This document shows positions 23,168 to 35,195 of a stretch of 64,000 nucleotides of DNA, piece after piece. Position 1 is the first letter of the stretch. Each line of letters opens with the position of its first letter. The notes under the pieces were generated by a model that did not search any database, was not told the DNA's origin, and was given only the letters and a program-made list of their open reading frames with translations. The stretch covers positions 40,207,404 to 40,271,403 of the forward strand of contig CM032122.1 of the NCBI GenBank assembly GCA_018894105.1, in the 5' to 3' direction. Source of the stretch: Jacaranda mimosifolia (lineage: Eukaryota > Streptophyta > Magnoliopsida > Lamiales > Bignoniaceae). Both the position numbers and the translations under genes were made by a program.

Positions 23168-23197
23168 GCGCGCGCGCGCACACACACACACACACAG
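23168..23197. repeat. (GC)n(CA)n alternating purine-pyrimidine tract
   Basis: About six GC/CG steps run directly into about nine CA units with no interruption, giving 30 bp of alternating purine and pyrimidine. It lies about 750 bp upstream of the SEC14-like ATG. Confidence 0.9.
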
Positions 23198-23460
23198 AGG
23201 TGTCGCTTTGAAAGAATAGTAGTAACGTACGTAGGGAAAGCTCCGTCACGTCGCTTTTTAGACGCCGGCGCTCATTATGATGGCTTTTTGTTATTGGAAA
23301 AATGAGTGAAACGACAATTAGAGAATAAATATAATACATTCATAACATTTGACCGAAGTATTTAGCAGGATTCGAGAATTTTCCGGACTTTGAGAGTGTT
23401 TCTGCAATTTGGGTTTTTTTTTCTTTTTTTATTTATACACAGGCACGTTAAGAATTTATT

Positions 23461-23540
23461 CGAGCTCAACTTCTGACTTCCTACATAATATAGTAAACTA
23501 AAATTCGTTCGAGCTCAACTTCTGACCTCCTACATAATAT
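23461..23540. repeat. 49 bp-period direct repeat
   Basis: cgagctcaacttctgac, then one base, then tcctacataatat, occurs at about 23461-23491 and again at about 23510-23540 with one mismatch. Confidence 0.8.
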
Positions 23541-23544
23541 GAGA

Positions 23545-26270
23545 GATTTATATCGTTGGGCCACAGGCCACGTGTTTCTACAATTTATTTATTACATTAC
23601 ATTAACTTGTAAACTATTTATTTTAAAAATTAAAATAGTACTCTATTTTCTAAATAAATTCTTTTCCCAAAAACATTCTTAGGTTAAATAATTTATTCTC
23701 AATTGCTACTTTTTAAATAATTTCATTACAAAAAAGTCGGGGCCAAGTTAGAAAATAGTGTTAAGTTACAAAAAATTTGGGATCGGTCCATACAAAATAT
23801 CGACATTATGGAAAAATATTTTTATTATGTTGAATACAACGCATTTAATGAGTTTATAAATTAAGTAAAAATATAAAAAAATCTTGGTATGTTGAAGGGT
23901 ATGTAGTATGGATCGACAAAATACGTATCAGCAAATGAAATTTTTATATACATATTTTAGCAAGTATGTGAATAATAAAAATTAAGATTCTTAAAAATTA
24001 TTTAAAAAGAATGTTGTCTTATTCAAAATAACTTTCTTTATACTTTTTAATAAAAGTAAAATTCTTTTTTCCCAAGAAGTTTTAAGTTATATATTTTCAG
24101 AGAATTTATTCTTTTCCCAAAAAAGTACCTTTTCTCATTTGTTTGAATACAAGGAATCGAACCTACTTTTTTATTTTTCTTTTTACATGTCAAATTTGGT
24201 TGCATTTCATTTCCACAAAAATATTTTCTATTATGAATGGAAAGCTCAACCTTATTCTTTTGAAAAAGTGCTGTAGCTTATTGAGTCAGCCACTATAGAT
24301 AGTTCATAAAACTAACCACTAACTACTAAATAAGCCATGTACAAAAAATCATGGAAAATGTATATATGAAAATCGAATATATAATAATTTCACCACGTTT
24401 GATTTTGTTTTTCAAAATTATTTTTAGGTTAAGTCAGATTGATTAATATAATCAAATTAAATAGTTTGGATTGTAAATTAATTCAATTCAACAGTACATT
24501 ATTGTCAAATGGCGTTCCTTTATAAGTATCTTATATATGTGTGATTACTAACTCATTATTCTCCTAATATTTTTATCTTTAATTACTGTAGGATGATTTT
24601 AGTATATATTGAAATTTTTTTATTGCCAAATCTCATGACTATAAATTTGAATTGTGCAGTGACCGAAGAGGGCTAGTCATGCAGTGGTATCGAACATTTA
24701 CTTAGGGATGCAAATGAGTCGAGGCGAGTCGAGTTTTGACCAATTTTTTAGATCGAGCTCGATGAGCTTAGAAAATTGAGGTTCAAGCTTAGCTTGGCTT
24801 GACTCGATTCATTAGACTTGAACTTATAATCAAGCTATAGGCTCGAACTCGAAAAATTAAATTATTTTATAAAAAAAATTTAAAATTAGTATATTTTTAT
24901 ATATATAAATATTTTTTTAAATAAAAATATAGGCTCGCGAGCTTGCAAACAAGAATTATTTGGCTTGAGCTCGGTTCGAACCCGAGCTCAAACACTTTTC
25001 GAGCCATATTATCAGACTTGTGAGCTAGCTTGGTTCGTTTGTATCCCTACATTTGCCTCTCTGTCTTAAAAAATTGCATTTCAGATTCCAATTTTGACTA
25101 ATCTTAATGATTTATCCTTTTTTTTTTTTCCAAAGTAATATATAATAAATATAAATGATAGAATTACTTTATATATCGTGAATATAGATGGTTGACAATT
25201 ACATTTCTTCTAACAATGCAAATGAAATATGCATAATGAGTACAATCGAGACAACACCTAATTGTTATGTAGACTCTAATAATAATAAATAATGTTAAAC
25301 TAGTATAAAATCAAGACTAAATTTATTTAAAAATGTAATGAAAATATAATATTGTAGTGTCAAAATCTAAAGTACTAGCATTATTTTTTTTCTTTCTATT
25401 TTTCATTTTAATTTTTTCTTTTTATCACCACACTAGTATTATTAATTAATTGTTGTGGTTGGTGAACATCTCTTTCCCCTCAGGGAATTAAAATATTTTC
25501 TTTTAGTTATGTGCATTTTCATCTGCAAATTGTTGCACTCTGGATGTAACTCGAGGGAGTCATGGAACATTTAATATTTTTATATTCAAATGCAATACCT
25601 TATTTTGTTCTTTGTACAATTAGACCCATCATAATTCACATGAAAAATGGAAAATAAATAATAATATAATATATCAGTGCTAAAATTCATATTGAATGAC
25701 GTAGTATGATTTTCACTTTTTAATATTGAATACCCAATTTGATGGATTGCTTTCTAATTCTTTTGATATATCTATCATTTTTTTTATGATAGATGCCACA
25801 AATGGAGATTTTTTCGTCATGTACTCTTATGAATCAATCATTTTTAGTTTAATTTTAAAAATTTCCCTATCAATTCTTTTTCTTTTATTGTCTTTTTCAA
25901 TAATATTGTCAAAAGTCTTCTTGAAATTATTATTATAATTTGGTAAATTATGAAAAGCCTAAAAAAAAATTTCAAAATTAATTATTAAAAATATTGTATA
26001 AAAATTATTTTGATTAAAAAATTACTAATATAATTTGGCAAAGTATGAAATTTTCAACATTTCATTTCATTATTAATAATGAAAAATTATTGTATACAAT
26101 TTTTGATTGATCAAAATTGTTATTCAAGTTTATCGAAGTTGCAATTCGAAAACATAGTATTCTTATGTATAAGATTTCCTAAAAGTTTTTCAAATTTAAA
26201 GGGGTGAGATATAGTAATACATGAAAGTAGAGGAGCAGAAGGACAAAATCTTGCCAGAGAATTAAAAGCA
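23545..26270. other. Intergenic between the SEC14-like and cytochrome b5 genes
   Basis: Strongly AT-rich. Apart from the hAT-like element at 24703-25049 I see no gene. The two upstream regions face each other (divergent genes), so both promoters lie near the ends of this interval. Confidence 0.5.
24703..25049. mobile_element. hAT-like MITE with long inverted ends
   Basis: It starts tagggatgcaaatgag and its right end, reverse-complemented, is tagggatacaaacgaacc. Flanks catttact and catttgcc match at 6 of 8 positions and look like an aged 8 bp target duplication. The interior is rich in gagctcg/cgagctc motifs, as in widespread plant elements of this type. It is 347 bp and non-coding. Confidence 0.7.
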
Positions 26271-26271
26271 G

Positions 26272-26278
26272 TATAAAA
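26272..26278 (+). promoter_or_regulatory. Possible TATA box for cytochrome b5
   Basis: TATAAAA about 220 bp upstream of the ATG at 26499, followed by a CT-rich leader. Assigned by motif and position only. Confidence 0.4.
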
Positions 26279-26498
26279 TTGGTGAGATTGGATCTGTACC
26301 GGCAGCACATTTTACAGCCAATCTTTTCCATTCTCACCAACCCCCACCTCACAACTTTAGTCTACCTTGGCCGACTGGCCCCCCCACTTCACTCTTTCGC
26401 CACGCTCTTCAAGCCCTTTTGAAGGCCAAAAAGAATTCTTTGAGTATATTCAATTCTTGTTTTTTGCTCATTTCCCTTTTAATTAAAGACTCCCAGAA

Positions 26499-28650
26499 AT
26501 GTCTAAGGTTTTCACTTTGGCTGAGGTTTCACAGCACAACACCAACAAGGACTGTTGGCTCGTCATTGGTGGCAAGGTAATTGGAATAATCATGGTTTGT
26601 GTTAAAAAGTTTGTTCTTTGTTGTGTTTTTGGATGTGGGTTGATTCTATTTTATGCATGTTGATACGTGGATCTTTTGTATGTTCTGGTGTGACCGGTTC
26701 TTGAATTGGCTTTATCGGATTCTAAATTGATCTTTATTTCCTTGTTTGTCGTTACTCGATTTGTTGCGGTTTGAATGTGAATCAGTTTGATTTGGCGTGG
26801 TTTGAATGTGAATCAATACGATTTGGCGTGATATGAATGTGAATCAATCTTAGTTTGGTTGGATCATAATCATGGTATGATTCATCAGATCTTGTGGTGG
26901 CATCCTGGTCCATTAATGTTTTGGTTGCAGTTTGAGGTTCAGACAAAGTATGCATTGTGATGTTATTGTTGCAGAGAAAAATTTGGATTGTTGGGACATG
27001 GGTTTTGATTTCAAGTTCTTTAAAATGCACCATCTTTTGTTAAATTGTTGGTGTAACTTGTGATATTCACTATGCTGCGTGTATTTTGTTTATAGGTTTG
27101 ATGCCTAAATTGTTGGCTCCAGAATGGCAACTTCATTGCTGAGATTTTCAGAAAAAAACTTGGTTTGTTATGCATGTTATGATCTTTAGTTCGACCTTAA
27201 GATTGCCTAATTATCAGTATGACGAGGATATCCTCATTGAAAGCGTCATTTTAGTACCTTTGTATGTTGTGATTCAGTAGGAAGAAATTTCATGTGGGAT
27301 TTGATGGAACAGAGGGAATGAGATTCTTGATGCATTCTGAGGAACACTAATATGCTGTTTTGTCTGTTGGAAGCCTTGGATAAAGGTCCATTAATTAGTG
27401 ATTTTCATGCAGGACGATTCTTTAAATAAAGCTGCTAAAGCTTCTCTAGTTTATGATTGCTTTGGTGTCTTTTTTGTCCTGAACTAATTCATTGATCATT
27501 TAGCTTTATTTCAGTCTTTAGTTGTCTCTGTTTCCTTCTTTCATCCCCTTTTCTCTCTACACAACGGCTGAGGAATTTTGTTGGCTTTTTATGTGAGCTT
27601 TTTTCTTGTACATACTGGGAAAAATTACATGTATTTTTCTCATAATCATGTACTCCTTCTGGTAAACTGATCATAACCAACTGCGTGAAAAGTTTACAAT
27701 TGCCTTTGCATCTGTTTTGGTCCTTGTTAGTTCTAATCTTCCTGGCTTAATAACTAACTCTATTTGAACTTTGAAGCTTATGGTAGCCTTTGAGGCTGTG
27801 GTCTGATTATACTTCTTAGTATGATTTATTCAAATTACTACAAGCCGCATGCAACGTCTAAACTGTACCTATGTTTGAGACTCAACCCATAAAGTAGAAG
27901 CAGAAAGCGTGTACTAGCCCTAACATCAACTAATAATAAGAATTTTTATGTTATGTTAAACTTAATGGATCACCAATTTCTTTCGAATCTGAAGGTGCAA
28001 ATTCCTTATCAATTATTTTGGTGGGGTTATATAGACATGCATCCAAAGAACGCCATATGGTGACCAATTATGAAAGAACATTTTTGGCCATTGGAGGCAT
28101 AGTCAAAAGATACTGAAATGGGTTGTCATATATCTATGTGTACTCCATATTTACACTATGTTTTATTGTTTAGTTTCTCAGACATTACTTACCATATTCA
28201 TCCTCGTATTGACTACTTTCGATCAGGTTTATGATGTGACCAAATTCTTGGAAGACCATCCGGGTGGTGATGAAGTTTTGGTGACTGCAACAGGTGATAA
28301 CATTTTGTAACATTCTCTACATACTTAGGAGACAACAACATACAAGGTTGTTGATTTTATTGTTTGGTGACAATTGTGATGTTTCTTCTTTGCCAGGGAA
28401 GGATGCAACTGATGATTTTGAGGATGTTGGCCACAGCACAACTGCAAGGGCGATGTTGGATGAGTTCTATGTGGGAGACGTTGATTCATCGACGGTTGGC
28501 ACCAAGACAACATACACTCCTCCGAAGCAGTCTCAACCCAACCAGGACACATCGTCCGGATTCATCATTAAGCTCCTTCAGTTCTTGGTTCCCCTCATTA
28601 TCCTAGGAGTGGCTTTTGGCGTGCGTTTCTATACCAAACCATCGGCTTAA
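26499..28650 (+). CDS. CB5: Cytochrome b5, ER tail-anchored
   Basis: Exons 26499-26576, 28227-28293 and 28397-28650 give 132 residues, the normal length for plant cytochrome b5. The heme domain has the HPGG motif with axial His37 and the second ligand His61 in DVGHS. A hydrophilic linker leads to a C-terminal hydrophobic anchor (residues about 107-127) and a short tail, FYTKPSA. It donates electrons to ER desaturases, hydroxylases and P450s. The first intron, 1.65 kb, separates the N-terminal 26 residues. Family and boundaries are secure; the isoform is not assigned. Confidence 0.95.
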
Positions 28651-29768
28651 AAAGCCGTTTATTAGGGTCAAAATTGCTGCTGTCGATACATTATACCAAC
28701 TCAACAGATAGCAGGAATTTTCAACTTTTATGGTATTTGGGGATGCATTTTATATTTGATTTCTTACACTCTTGAAGAAACTTCCTATTGTTTTCTTCCC
28801 TAATTGTCTTCATCTTGCATGCTTAATTATCCATGAATTTGGTTTTTCTTGCTCATTGTCATGATTCTACTTTCCCTGTCTTCTAGTCTGTAGTATTGTG
28901 TTAATAATCATGCCTTGGTTATGGTATTAATTAATCTAATTGCTGATGATCATCTGTCATACTCTCAGCCAGCCATGGATTCTCCCCATTATCATATACA
29001 ACACTGTCAATGGATTGAATTTTATTTCACCTTTCTATTGAATTTTGAATATTCATCAAATTCAGGTGTTACGATTATGATAGATATAGTGTTTATAGAG
29101 TATCGGGTCGAATTTGATTATACATATCGATAATAAAAATCTTGTATTGTGTCAAATTTTATTACACATATTGATAATAAACAGATTCAAATAATATTGA
29201 TTTAATTCAAATTTTATCCATTGACGGTCATAATCTCAACCCTTTAAGCCGCCACTTCAAAAGTTATAGTATTTGAATGGATGACAACAATTTACTAAAA
29301 TATTTTACAAAATAAGTTCAATGTCCAAACATAATAGTGAACATAAACATGTGGGTTTTATTTTTTTAATATTATTTTATCGTTAGAATTCAACGACAAA
29401 ATCTCAAGCATTACATGTGGACAAATGTGAGAGGTGAAAACTAGTATAACATTACCCCTTGGAGGAAGTGAAAGATCAAATCCCAAATGAAAAAAAATAA
29501 AGAAAAAGAAAATCCCAAGATAGCATAGAAAGATAAAAACAATAGCATAGCCCACAAATTTTTTTGCATGCCCACATGCAATGCCATGAGAGCAAACAAT
29601 TGTTAAGATATTTCCCCTTTCAACTTCAAATCGACCTGTCCAAAGAAAATGATAAATCCAGCACATCCAATCATCAATTTTCATAAGTACAAAAATCCCA
29701 CATTTCCCAAAGACTTCCCCCTCAGAATCCACGCCAATAATTTGTTACATTTTGATCCAAAAGCCCTC
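28651..29768. other. Cytochrome b5 3' UTR and spacer
   Basis: The cytochrome b5 3' UTR probably ends within the first 250 bp. The remainder is AT-rich, with a weak repeat of atattgataataaa-like sequence near 29.12-29.18 kb, and carries the promoter of the next gene. Confidence 0.45.
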
Positions 29769-29776
29769 TATAAAAA
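29769..29776 (+). promoter_or_regulatory. TATA box of the PADRE-like gene
   Basis: CTCTATAAAAAG lies 79 bp upstream of the ATG at 29848. Its position also argues against starting translation at the earlier in-frame ATG at 29779. Confidence 0.55.
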
Positions 29777-29847
29777 GAATGCTTAGGGGTTCTCATGCTT
29801 CCCCCTTCTGTTCTTCTTCTCCACATATTTTCAAAAGAAAGCAAGAA

Positions 29848-30759
29848 ATGGGAGTTCTAACAAGAGCCAAAAAACAAGAAAAGGGAGTTTCAAGAAGGCA
29901 AAATGCTGTCCTAAAAGTGGTGCACCCACGAGGATACGTTTTAGTTTTCCGTAAACCAGTCACTGCAGGTGAAATCACGGATAGATACCCCAGACACTGC
30001 ATTGCTAGGCCTGATTTCTTTGAATATCCATGGATCGTCATCCGGCCCGAATCGGTTCTTGTACCTGGGAAAGTGTTCTATCTTGTGCCTTACCACACAA
30101 TTGACAATCTTTTGAAGGCCAAAAGAAAGCAGCCCTTGAACTTTTCCTCCACGAATCACCAATCTGCAAAACATTATAACCACTATCAGAATCACAACAG
30201 GCAAAATTCACCTATAAAGTCACTTGCAGGGGTGAATCCAAGAAACCAAGAGCAAGAGAGATACTACAGGAGACAAGCTCATCATCATGATAACAATATT
30301 GTTAATGATCAGGAATCTTATTGTAATGATGACACACAGGGACAAGATTCTGGCAATGGAAGTTTATACAAAGTGTCATTTTACAAGTCATGGAATAAGA
30401 CGCGCAGAGGTCTCCAGCAGCCTCATCAGGAGAGTCATGTACAGCTGGATTCTGGGCTTGAGTCACCACTGGATAGCAGCAGGTCATTCTTTGGCCTGAC
30501 AAGAAGCGGCCGGCCTCATGTTGCAAGCCCGGAACGGATAGGGTTTCCAAGGCTTAAGTCTTGCCTGAGGAAGGCAGACAGTGATAGGAAGAAGCTCAAC
30601 CTGAAGGTGAGTTTTGCATGTCCGGTAGTTATTCCAGGTAGCCGGAGAGGGTCCCCAAGTGTTCAGCAGCATGATCTGGTTTTGAAAGTTCGATCATGTA
30701 GACTATATAACAGCACTTTTGGACGGAAAACTCTAGTTCTCTCTCCTGCTTTAGCGTGA
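29848..30759 (+). CDS. PADRE/DUF4228-like protein
   Basis: Single exon, 303 residues, start MGVLTRAKKQEK. The N-terminal about 100 residues (NAVLKVVHPRGYVLVFRKPV, AGEITDRYP, PWIVIRPESVLVPGKVFYLV) match the plant DUF4228/PADRE domain, found in proteins often induced by pathogen or abiotic stress. No enzymatic role is known. The rest is low-complexity and probably disordered, rich in His, Asn, Gln and Ser. Near the C-terminus RSCLRKADSDRKK and a conserved-looking KVSFACPVV segment stand out. Two earlier in-frame starts are rejected because they overlap or abut the TATA box. The 3' flank carries a perfect G-quadruplex motif. Confidence 0.75.
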   Translation: MGVLTRAKKQEKGVSRRQNAVLKVVHPRGYVLVFRKPVTAGEITDRYPRHCIARPDFFEYPWIVIRPESVLVPGKVFYLVPYHTIDNLLKAKRKQPLNFSSTNHQSAKHYNHYQNHNRQNSPIKSLAGVNPRNQEQERYYRRQAHHHDNNIVNDQESYCNDDTQGQDSGNGSLYKVSFYKSWNKTRRGLQQPHQESHVQLDSGLESPLDSSRSFFGLTRSGRPHVASPERIGFPRLKSCLRKADSDRKKLNLKVSFACPVVIPGSRRGSPSVQQHDLVLKVRSCRLYNSTFGRKTLVLSPALA

Positions 30760-31622
30760 GCTATTAGTGTAGTGGGGTGTGTTTCTAGGAAGTTGCTAAT
30801 GTTACATGCCAAACCATGAGGTGCCCACACAGACCATTTTCACTTAACTTTCTTTTTTGGGGATCTTTTTCTTTCTTTTTTTTCTTTCTTGGGGTGGGGG
30901 GTGGGGGAGGGGTGTGATGGAGGGATATCAACTGGGGCTTGGGGAAGAAAAATACTTTACAGAGTTTTGTTGTCAGAAGGCATGGTATGGCTATGGTTTT
31001 ATGAAATTCAGTTTTGTTTTCACAAGGGTGTTTCTGGGGGTATTTGAGTAGCAAATTGCGACCAAGTTTTGAAATTAGCCCCTTGAACGGAGGAAATATT
31101 CCAAAGACAATAATTGGAGGAATTTAAATGGTGGGAATAAAGTGAGAAAAAAAAAAAAAAAAAAAAAAGAAAAGAGGATGAAGATCAATGTTCTCATAAC
31201 TTTGTCCAAATGTTGTTTAAAGGATATGATGAAATGAACTTGACTAATTACAATAATTTATTCATTAACTAAGTAGGACACCAAAGAATGGCAAAAGAAT
31301 AACAAGAAAAGAGAAAAAAAATCCATTTTCATTTTGGCAATGGTCCTTCTTGTGAAGCTGTGTTACTGCTAATAATGAGAATACACTAAAGCCATACTCA
31401 AAGAGATACTTCATACTCATTATTTAACTTTTATATCTTTCTTTGCCTTTTGCCTTCAAGTCTTTCTGTTGGTAAAGCAAATCCCAACAGATTATGTACA
31501 TAATAATCAAGAGAGGGCAAAAAAGAGAAGGGGCAAGAATAGAAAACAAAAGATAGCTGATAACATATTCATAATTGCTCATCACTAGCACTCAAAAGGT
31601 TCGGAAAATATTGAAATACCTA
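30760..31622. other. 3' flanks of the convergent PADRE-like and NPH3-like genes
   Basis: Holds the G-quadruplex motif at 30891-30912, an A22 tract at 31147-31168 and presumably both 3' UTRs. No gene seen. Confidence 0.5.
30891..30912 (+). promoter_or_regulatory. G-quadruplex motif with 1-nt loops
   Basis: Runs of 4, 6, 5 and 4 G separated by single T, T and A. It lies 132 bp after the stop of the PADRE-like gene, on its sense strand, so it is probably in the mRNA 3' UTR. Confidence 0.75.
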
Positions 31623-34600
31623 TTAAGTATGCTTGTCATGTTCTTCTGTCAGCTTAGACTCAGATCTTTGTGAATGTTTTGAGGGAGAGCTTGATCTTGA
31701 TCCCCTTGAAGAACTATGACCAAAGATATTCAGTTTAACAATCTTCTTTGAAAAGGAACTCATGAATTTTCGAGAACCTGACCTCTCCAAATTCCTCTTC
31801 ATATAAACATGATCTTTCTCCAAATCGTTTAATCTCATCCGCATCCTTGCCAGCTCAAGCTTCAAGTCCCTGTTTTCTCGCCTCAAAGAAGCATAGTTGT
31901 CTCGTGGAGACATCGCAGCACTTCGAGCTCCACTGTTGATCCGCCATGATTGGTGAATAGGCTTTGGATCATCTTCTGGGTAGGAACAAAACAAGGAATT
32001 CCGAAGTCTCAACTGCTCATAATAGAGCACTTGAACTATTGATTGGATAGAAAGGCGTTCATTTTGTGCAGCATGTGCACCAGCTTCCTGTGATAGTTTC
32101 TGAAAATCAATCAATTTGCAGAGCTTTCTCCTATCAGGCTCTGATAGACCTGGATGAGCCTGTGAATATGAAGTCTTAAAATTAATTCAATAGTTATAAA
32201 GCGTAGGCAGAGCTCTTCAGCTTCACATAGAGAAAATATGGTTATCACTTACTTTGAGATAAACATCAATTGCTCGATACAGTCCATCGTGGATAGTCCG
32301 TGCATGTGCTGGTAAAGTTTCTGCAATGGCTATGAACATGTTAAGCTTGAGATTTGCATCAGGTGCAATCTCGGCCAGATAATTGTCTACTAATTTAGAG
32401 ACCTTGAGCAATGCCGTTTGGGAGGGCGATGAAGGACTATCAGATTCAAAAATTGATGCGTCATCCATATCTTCATCACTATCATCCTGCTGAGAAAAAT
32501 TAACCAATATTCTGTGAACAGTGTCGACGTCGAATAATGTATCTCCAGCGTGCCGGAAAGAAGGAATCAAAAGATCATCAAGCGTAGCAATATCTAACTG
32601 GGATCCTATCCTCCTCTCAAGATCGAGCCTACAAGCAACTGAGCAATCAAGCATCACAGCACTTCTTAACATGCCGAAAAGAAAGGTTAAAGGAACAGCA
32701 AATTTCTCAACAGGGAGAAGACTAACAATTGTCTCAACAACAAGTCTTTCATGGCCGCTCGGATCAACTGTGGGCTGGGTGGATTGATTCCATAAGCTGG
32801 ACTTCTTGATTAACTCCTTTTCTGCATAATGTACAAGTGACGCCCCAATACTTTCTGGCCTGACTCCTCGGCACTTGATCGCTGTTATAACTCTTTGATA
32901 CAAGTCTATTCGAAGTACTGAAAGATCTTCAATCCACCAATCTCCTTCACATTTAGGCTGCTTGCTCATATGAAGTCTCCCTGAGCTGCTATACTCCAAC
33001 CGCGAGAAACTAGAAGCAATTTGCTCCACACAAGCTTTGGAGGCTATAGCATCGATGCATCGGTTGACAATGTTTAGCTCATCTGCTAGTGGAAGTAGGT
33101 TTTCACATTGTTGAAGGACTTCAACACACATTTCAAGGTTCTTGCATACAACACACTCAAGATATTCTTCAGCTCGGGAACCAAGATTGCTCTTCGAGTG
33201 CTCGTCAGTCATTTCTAGATAATCAGAAACACAGCACAGCTGAGCAACATTTGCAGCTGTGATCTCAAAATTGATACCATAGCAGAACTGAGCTGCCAGC
33301 TCGAATGACTCAGCACCTCCTGGTAGGCTAAGAAGCTCAATCCTGGATATATCTGAGTCCCTGTGTTCTGCAACCAACTTCCGCATTCGTCCACTTCGAG
33401 AGACAAGTGGGAACTGCAGTTAAATACTATTATGCTGAGAATTCGTGTAATATTGGATGCTGATCTTTATTTATAACCAGCAAAAGAATTGGCTTAGGTT
33501 ATGGATTGGAATGAAAGAGCATTGCCCGTCATAAGGTCACATACGTTGTTTGGCAGATCAATCCGAACCGGAATAGATAACCGAAGCAGAACATAAGACA
33601 CAAAAGCTATATGGTAAAACAATCAGCTTGGCCATTTCTATATGTTCACATTTCAAGCTATATTGTTAAATGTTTAAAGGTCACATACATTTTTTGGCAG
33701 ATCAATCCAAGCCGGAATAGGTAGCCGAAGCAGAACAATAAGAAACAAAAGCTATATGGTAAAACAATCAGTTTGGCCATTTCTATATCTTCACATTTCA
33801 AACTATATGGTTAAATGTTTATTTTCCCTAATGTCATGCATTCTTTCACCCACTGGATGAATCATTGTTGTTTTCCAATTTCCTAAACTGACTAAAAGTT
33901 TTTAGGAGAAAGTGAAAATGACCATGAATATAATCCATATGTTTTCAATTCTGGTACCTGCTCAGAATATTAAAGGCAACAGAAAATTTTGATGGAAATA
34001 TGGAGATGCAGAGCCTGACCTTATGCAATGAGAATGCACCCCCATCCACTTCGATAATTATATCACTTGGAACATCTCGAAACACCCTATAAAAGATACC
34101 AGAATAGCAGTTAGACAAGTATCAGCATTCTGTTACATAAAAATAAACCAGACTTCTTTGAAGTTTGTCCATGAGAGTTACACAGCAAAAAGTTAGAGCG
34201 AAAACGATATAGGAAAGAAATAAAAAAACAGATGATGTCATAGCATATGTTTAGTGCCTAAACCCCAAAACCACAAAAAAGAAAAGGGGGAAAAAAAAAA
34301 GAAAAGGGGGAAAGGCAGAAGCAGCACAATTGTCATACTTATGTTATTGTTTTCTGACGGATCACAGAATTTTTGCCCCAAACCAAATAATTCTTCTATT
34401 TTTACCTTGCCTTATGTGTGCATTTATGTGCTTGTGTGTGTGACAAACATTATTGCAGGTCTAGTTAAGAAGTAACAGAAAAACATAAAAGACATAGTTC
34501 ATGTTACAAGCTTAGTAGGATATGCCATAAACTGAAGTGCAACAGGTGAGTTGCAAAATCACAAACACAGATATGGAAGCTGAATGACACGGCTATTTTT

Positions 34601-35195
34601 GGTTCTTCAACTTTAGTGAGGAAAACACTAAAGAAAATAAATTTACACACTTCAAATGATAGTACTTTGTGCTTTACTTTTTGATACTTTTCCTACTTTC
34701 CCTCACCAAAATTCAAGGTGTTGGGGCATGAAGTTCCCTGATTATCTCTCAGATTTATTAGTAGAAATGCTGATCTTCTGACCTGAGCCGACATAAATAG
34801 ATCAATAAAACTCCAAGAACACTCTCTTCAATCCACTTTTCAATTTCAATTGCGGCAAGAAAAAGGACAAGTTCTAAAGTGATGCACCAAACCAAACTGC
34901 AAATAGTCAAGTGCTTTTCATAGAAACAAGCCCGCCAAACAGCGTCTCAACTAACAATAGTAGCAAACAGAACTAAGAAGATGAAACATAAGCCATAACT
35001 ATACTCACTGAACATTCAGACAAAAACTCCTTCACAAACATTTCTATCAAGAAAATCCATTTGTTGATAACTAAAACTCGTAAAGAAGAGAAACAAAAGA
35101 GAAGAACACATGAAGAATCAACAGACAAACCATTCACTGCACCGCTGCTGCGCTCTCTTTGCCATTGGCAGCTGCTGCTGATGATGCTTCTCCAT
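31623..35195 (-). CDS. NPH3/RPT2-like BTB-domain protein
   Basis: Exons on the minus strand: 35131-35195, 34020-34086, 32253-33413 and 31623-32159, giving 609 residues in a closed frame. The BTB/POZ domain starts at SEWVFRDVPSDIIIEVDGG (residue 20) and includes FPLVSRSGRMRKL and the ELAAQFCYG motif. The central NPH3 domain runs through DWWIEDLSVLRIDLYQRV, KFAVPLTFLFGMLR, DTVHRILVNF and AHPGLSEPDRRKLCKLID. A coiled coil (SLRRENRDLKLELARMRMRL) and a basic Ser-rich tail (GSRKFMSSFSKKIVKLNIFG) close the protein. Members act as substrate adaptors for CUL3 ubiquitin ligases or as plasma-membrane scaffolds in phototropism and auxin signalling. Which Arabidopsis member is orthologous was not determined. 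Confidence 0.92.
33534..33821. repeat. 144 bp tandem duplication in intron 2 of the NPH3-like gene
   Basis: Copies start aggtcacataca/aggtcacatacg at 33534 and 33678 and share ttggcagatcaatcc, caaaagctatatggtaaaac and ttggccatttctatat. They differ at about a dozen positions, so the duplication is not very recent. Confidence 0.88.

Larger units (their letters stand above)
22421..23200 (-). promoter_or_regulatory. Probable leader and promoter of the SEC14-like gene
   Basis: Lies upstream of the ATG at 22420. It includes three degenerate copies of an about 50 bp unit at about 22811-22935 (cgcactctc...cattgaattt) and a (GC)n(CA)n tract at 23168-23197. Transcript start and any leader introns cannot be placed exactly. 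Confidence 0.4.

Noticed and set aside
24973..24984. tRNA-like B box (ggttcgaaccc)
   Set aside because: It lies inside the hAT-like MITE, with no A box or cloverleaf around it.
29752..29847. Longer N-terminus for the PADRE-like protein
   Set aside because: The first codon is TTG and the next in-frame ATG (29779) is 3 bp from a TATA box, so it is probably not transcribed. MGVLTR at 29848 is the better start.
30785..31054. Open frames through the G-rich 3' flank of the PADRE-like gene
   Set aside because: Low-complexity translation (Pro and Lys runs) from the G-quadruplex and poly-T tracts.
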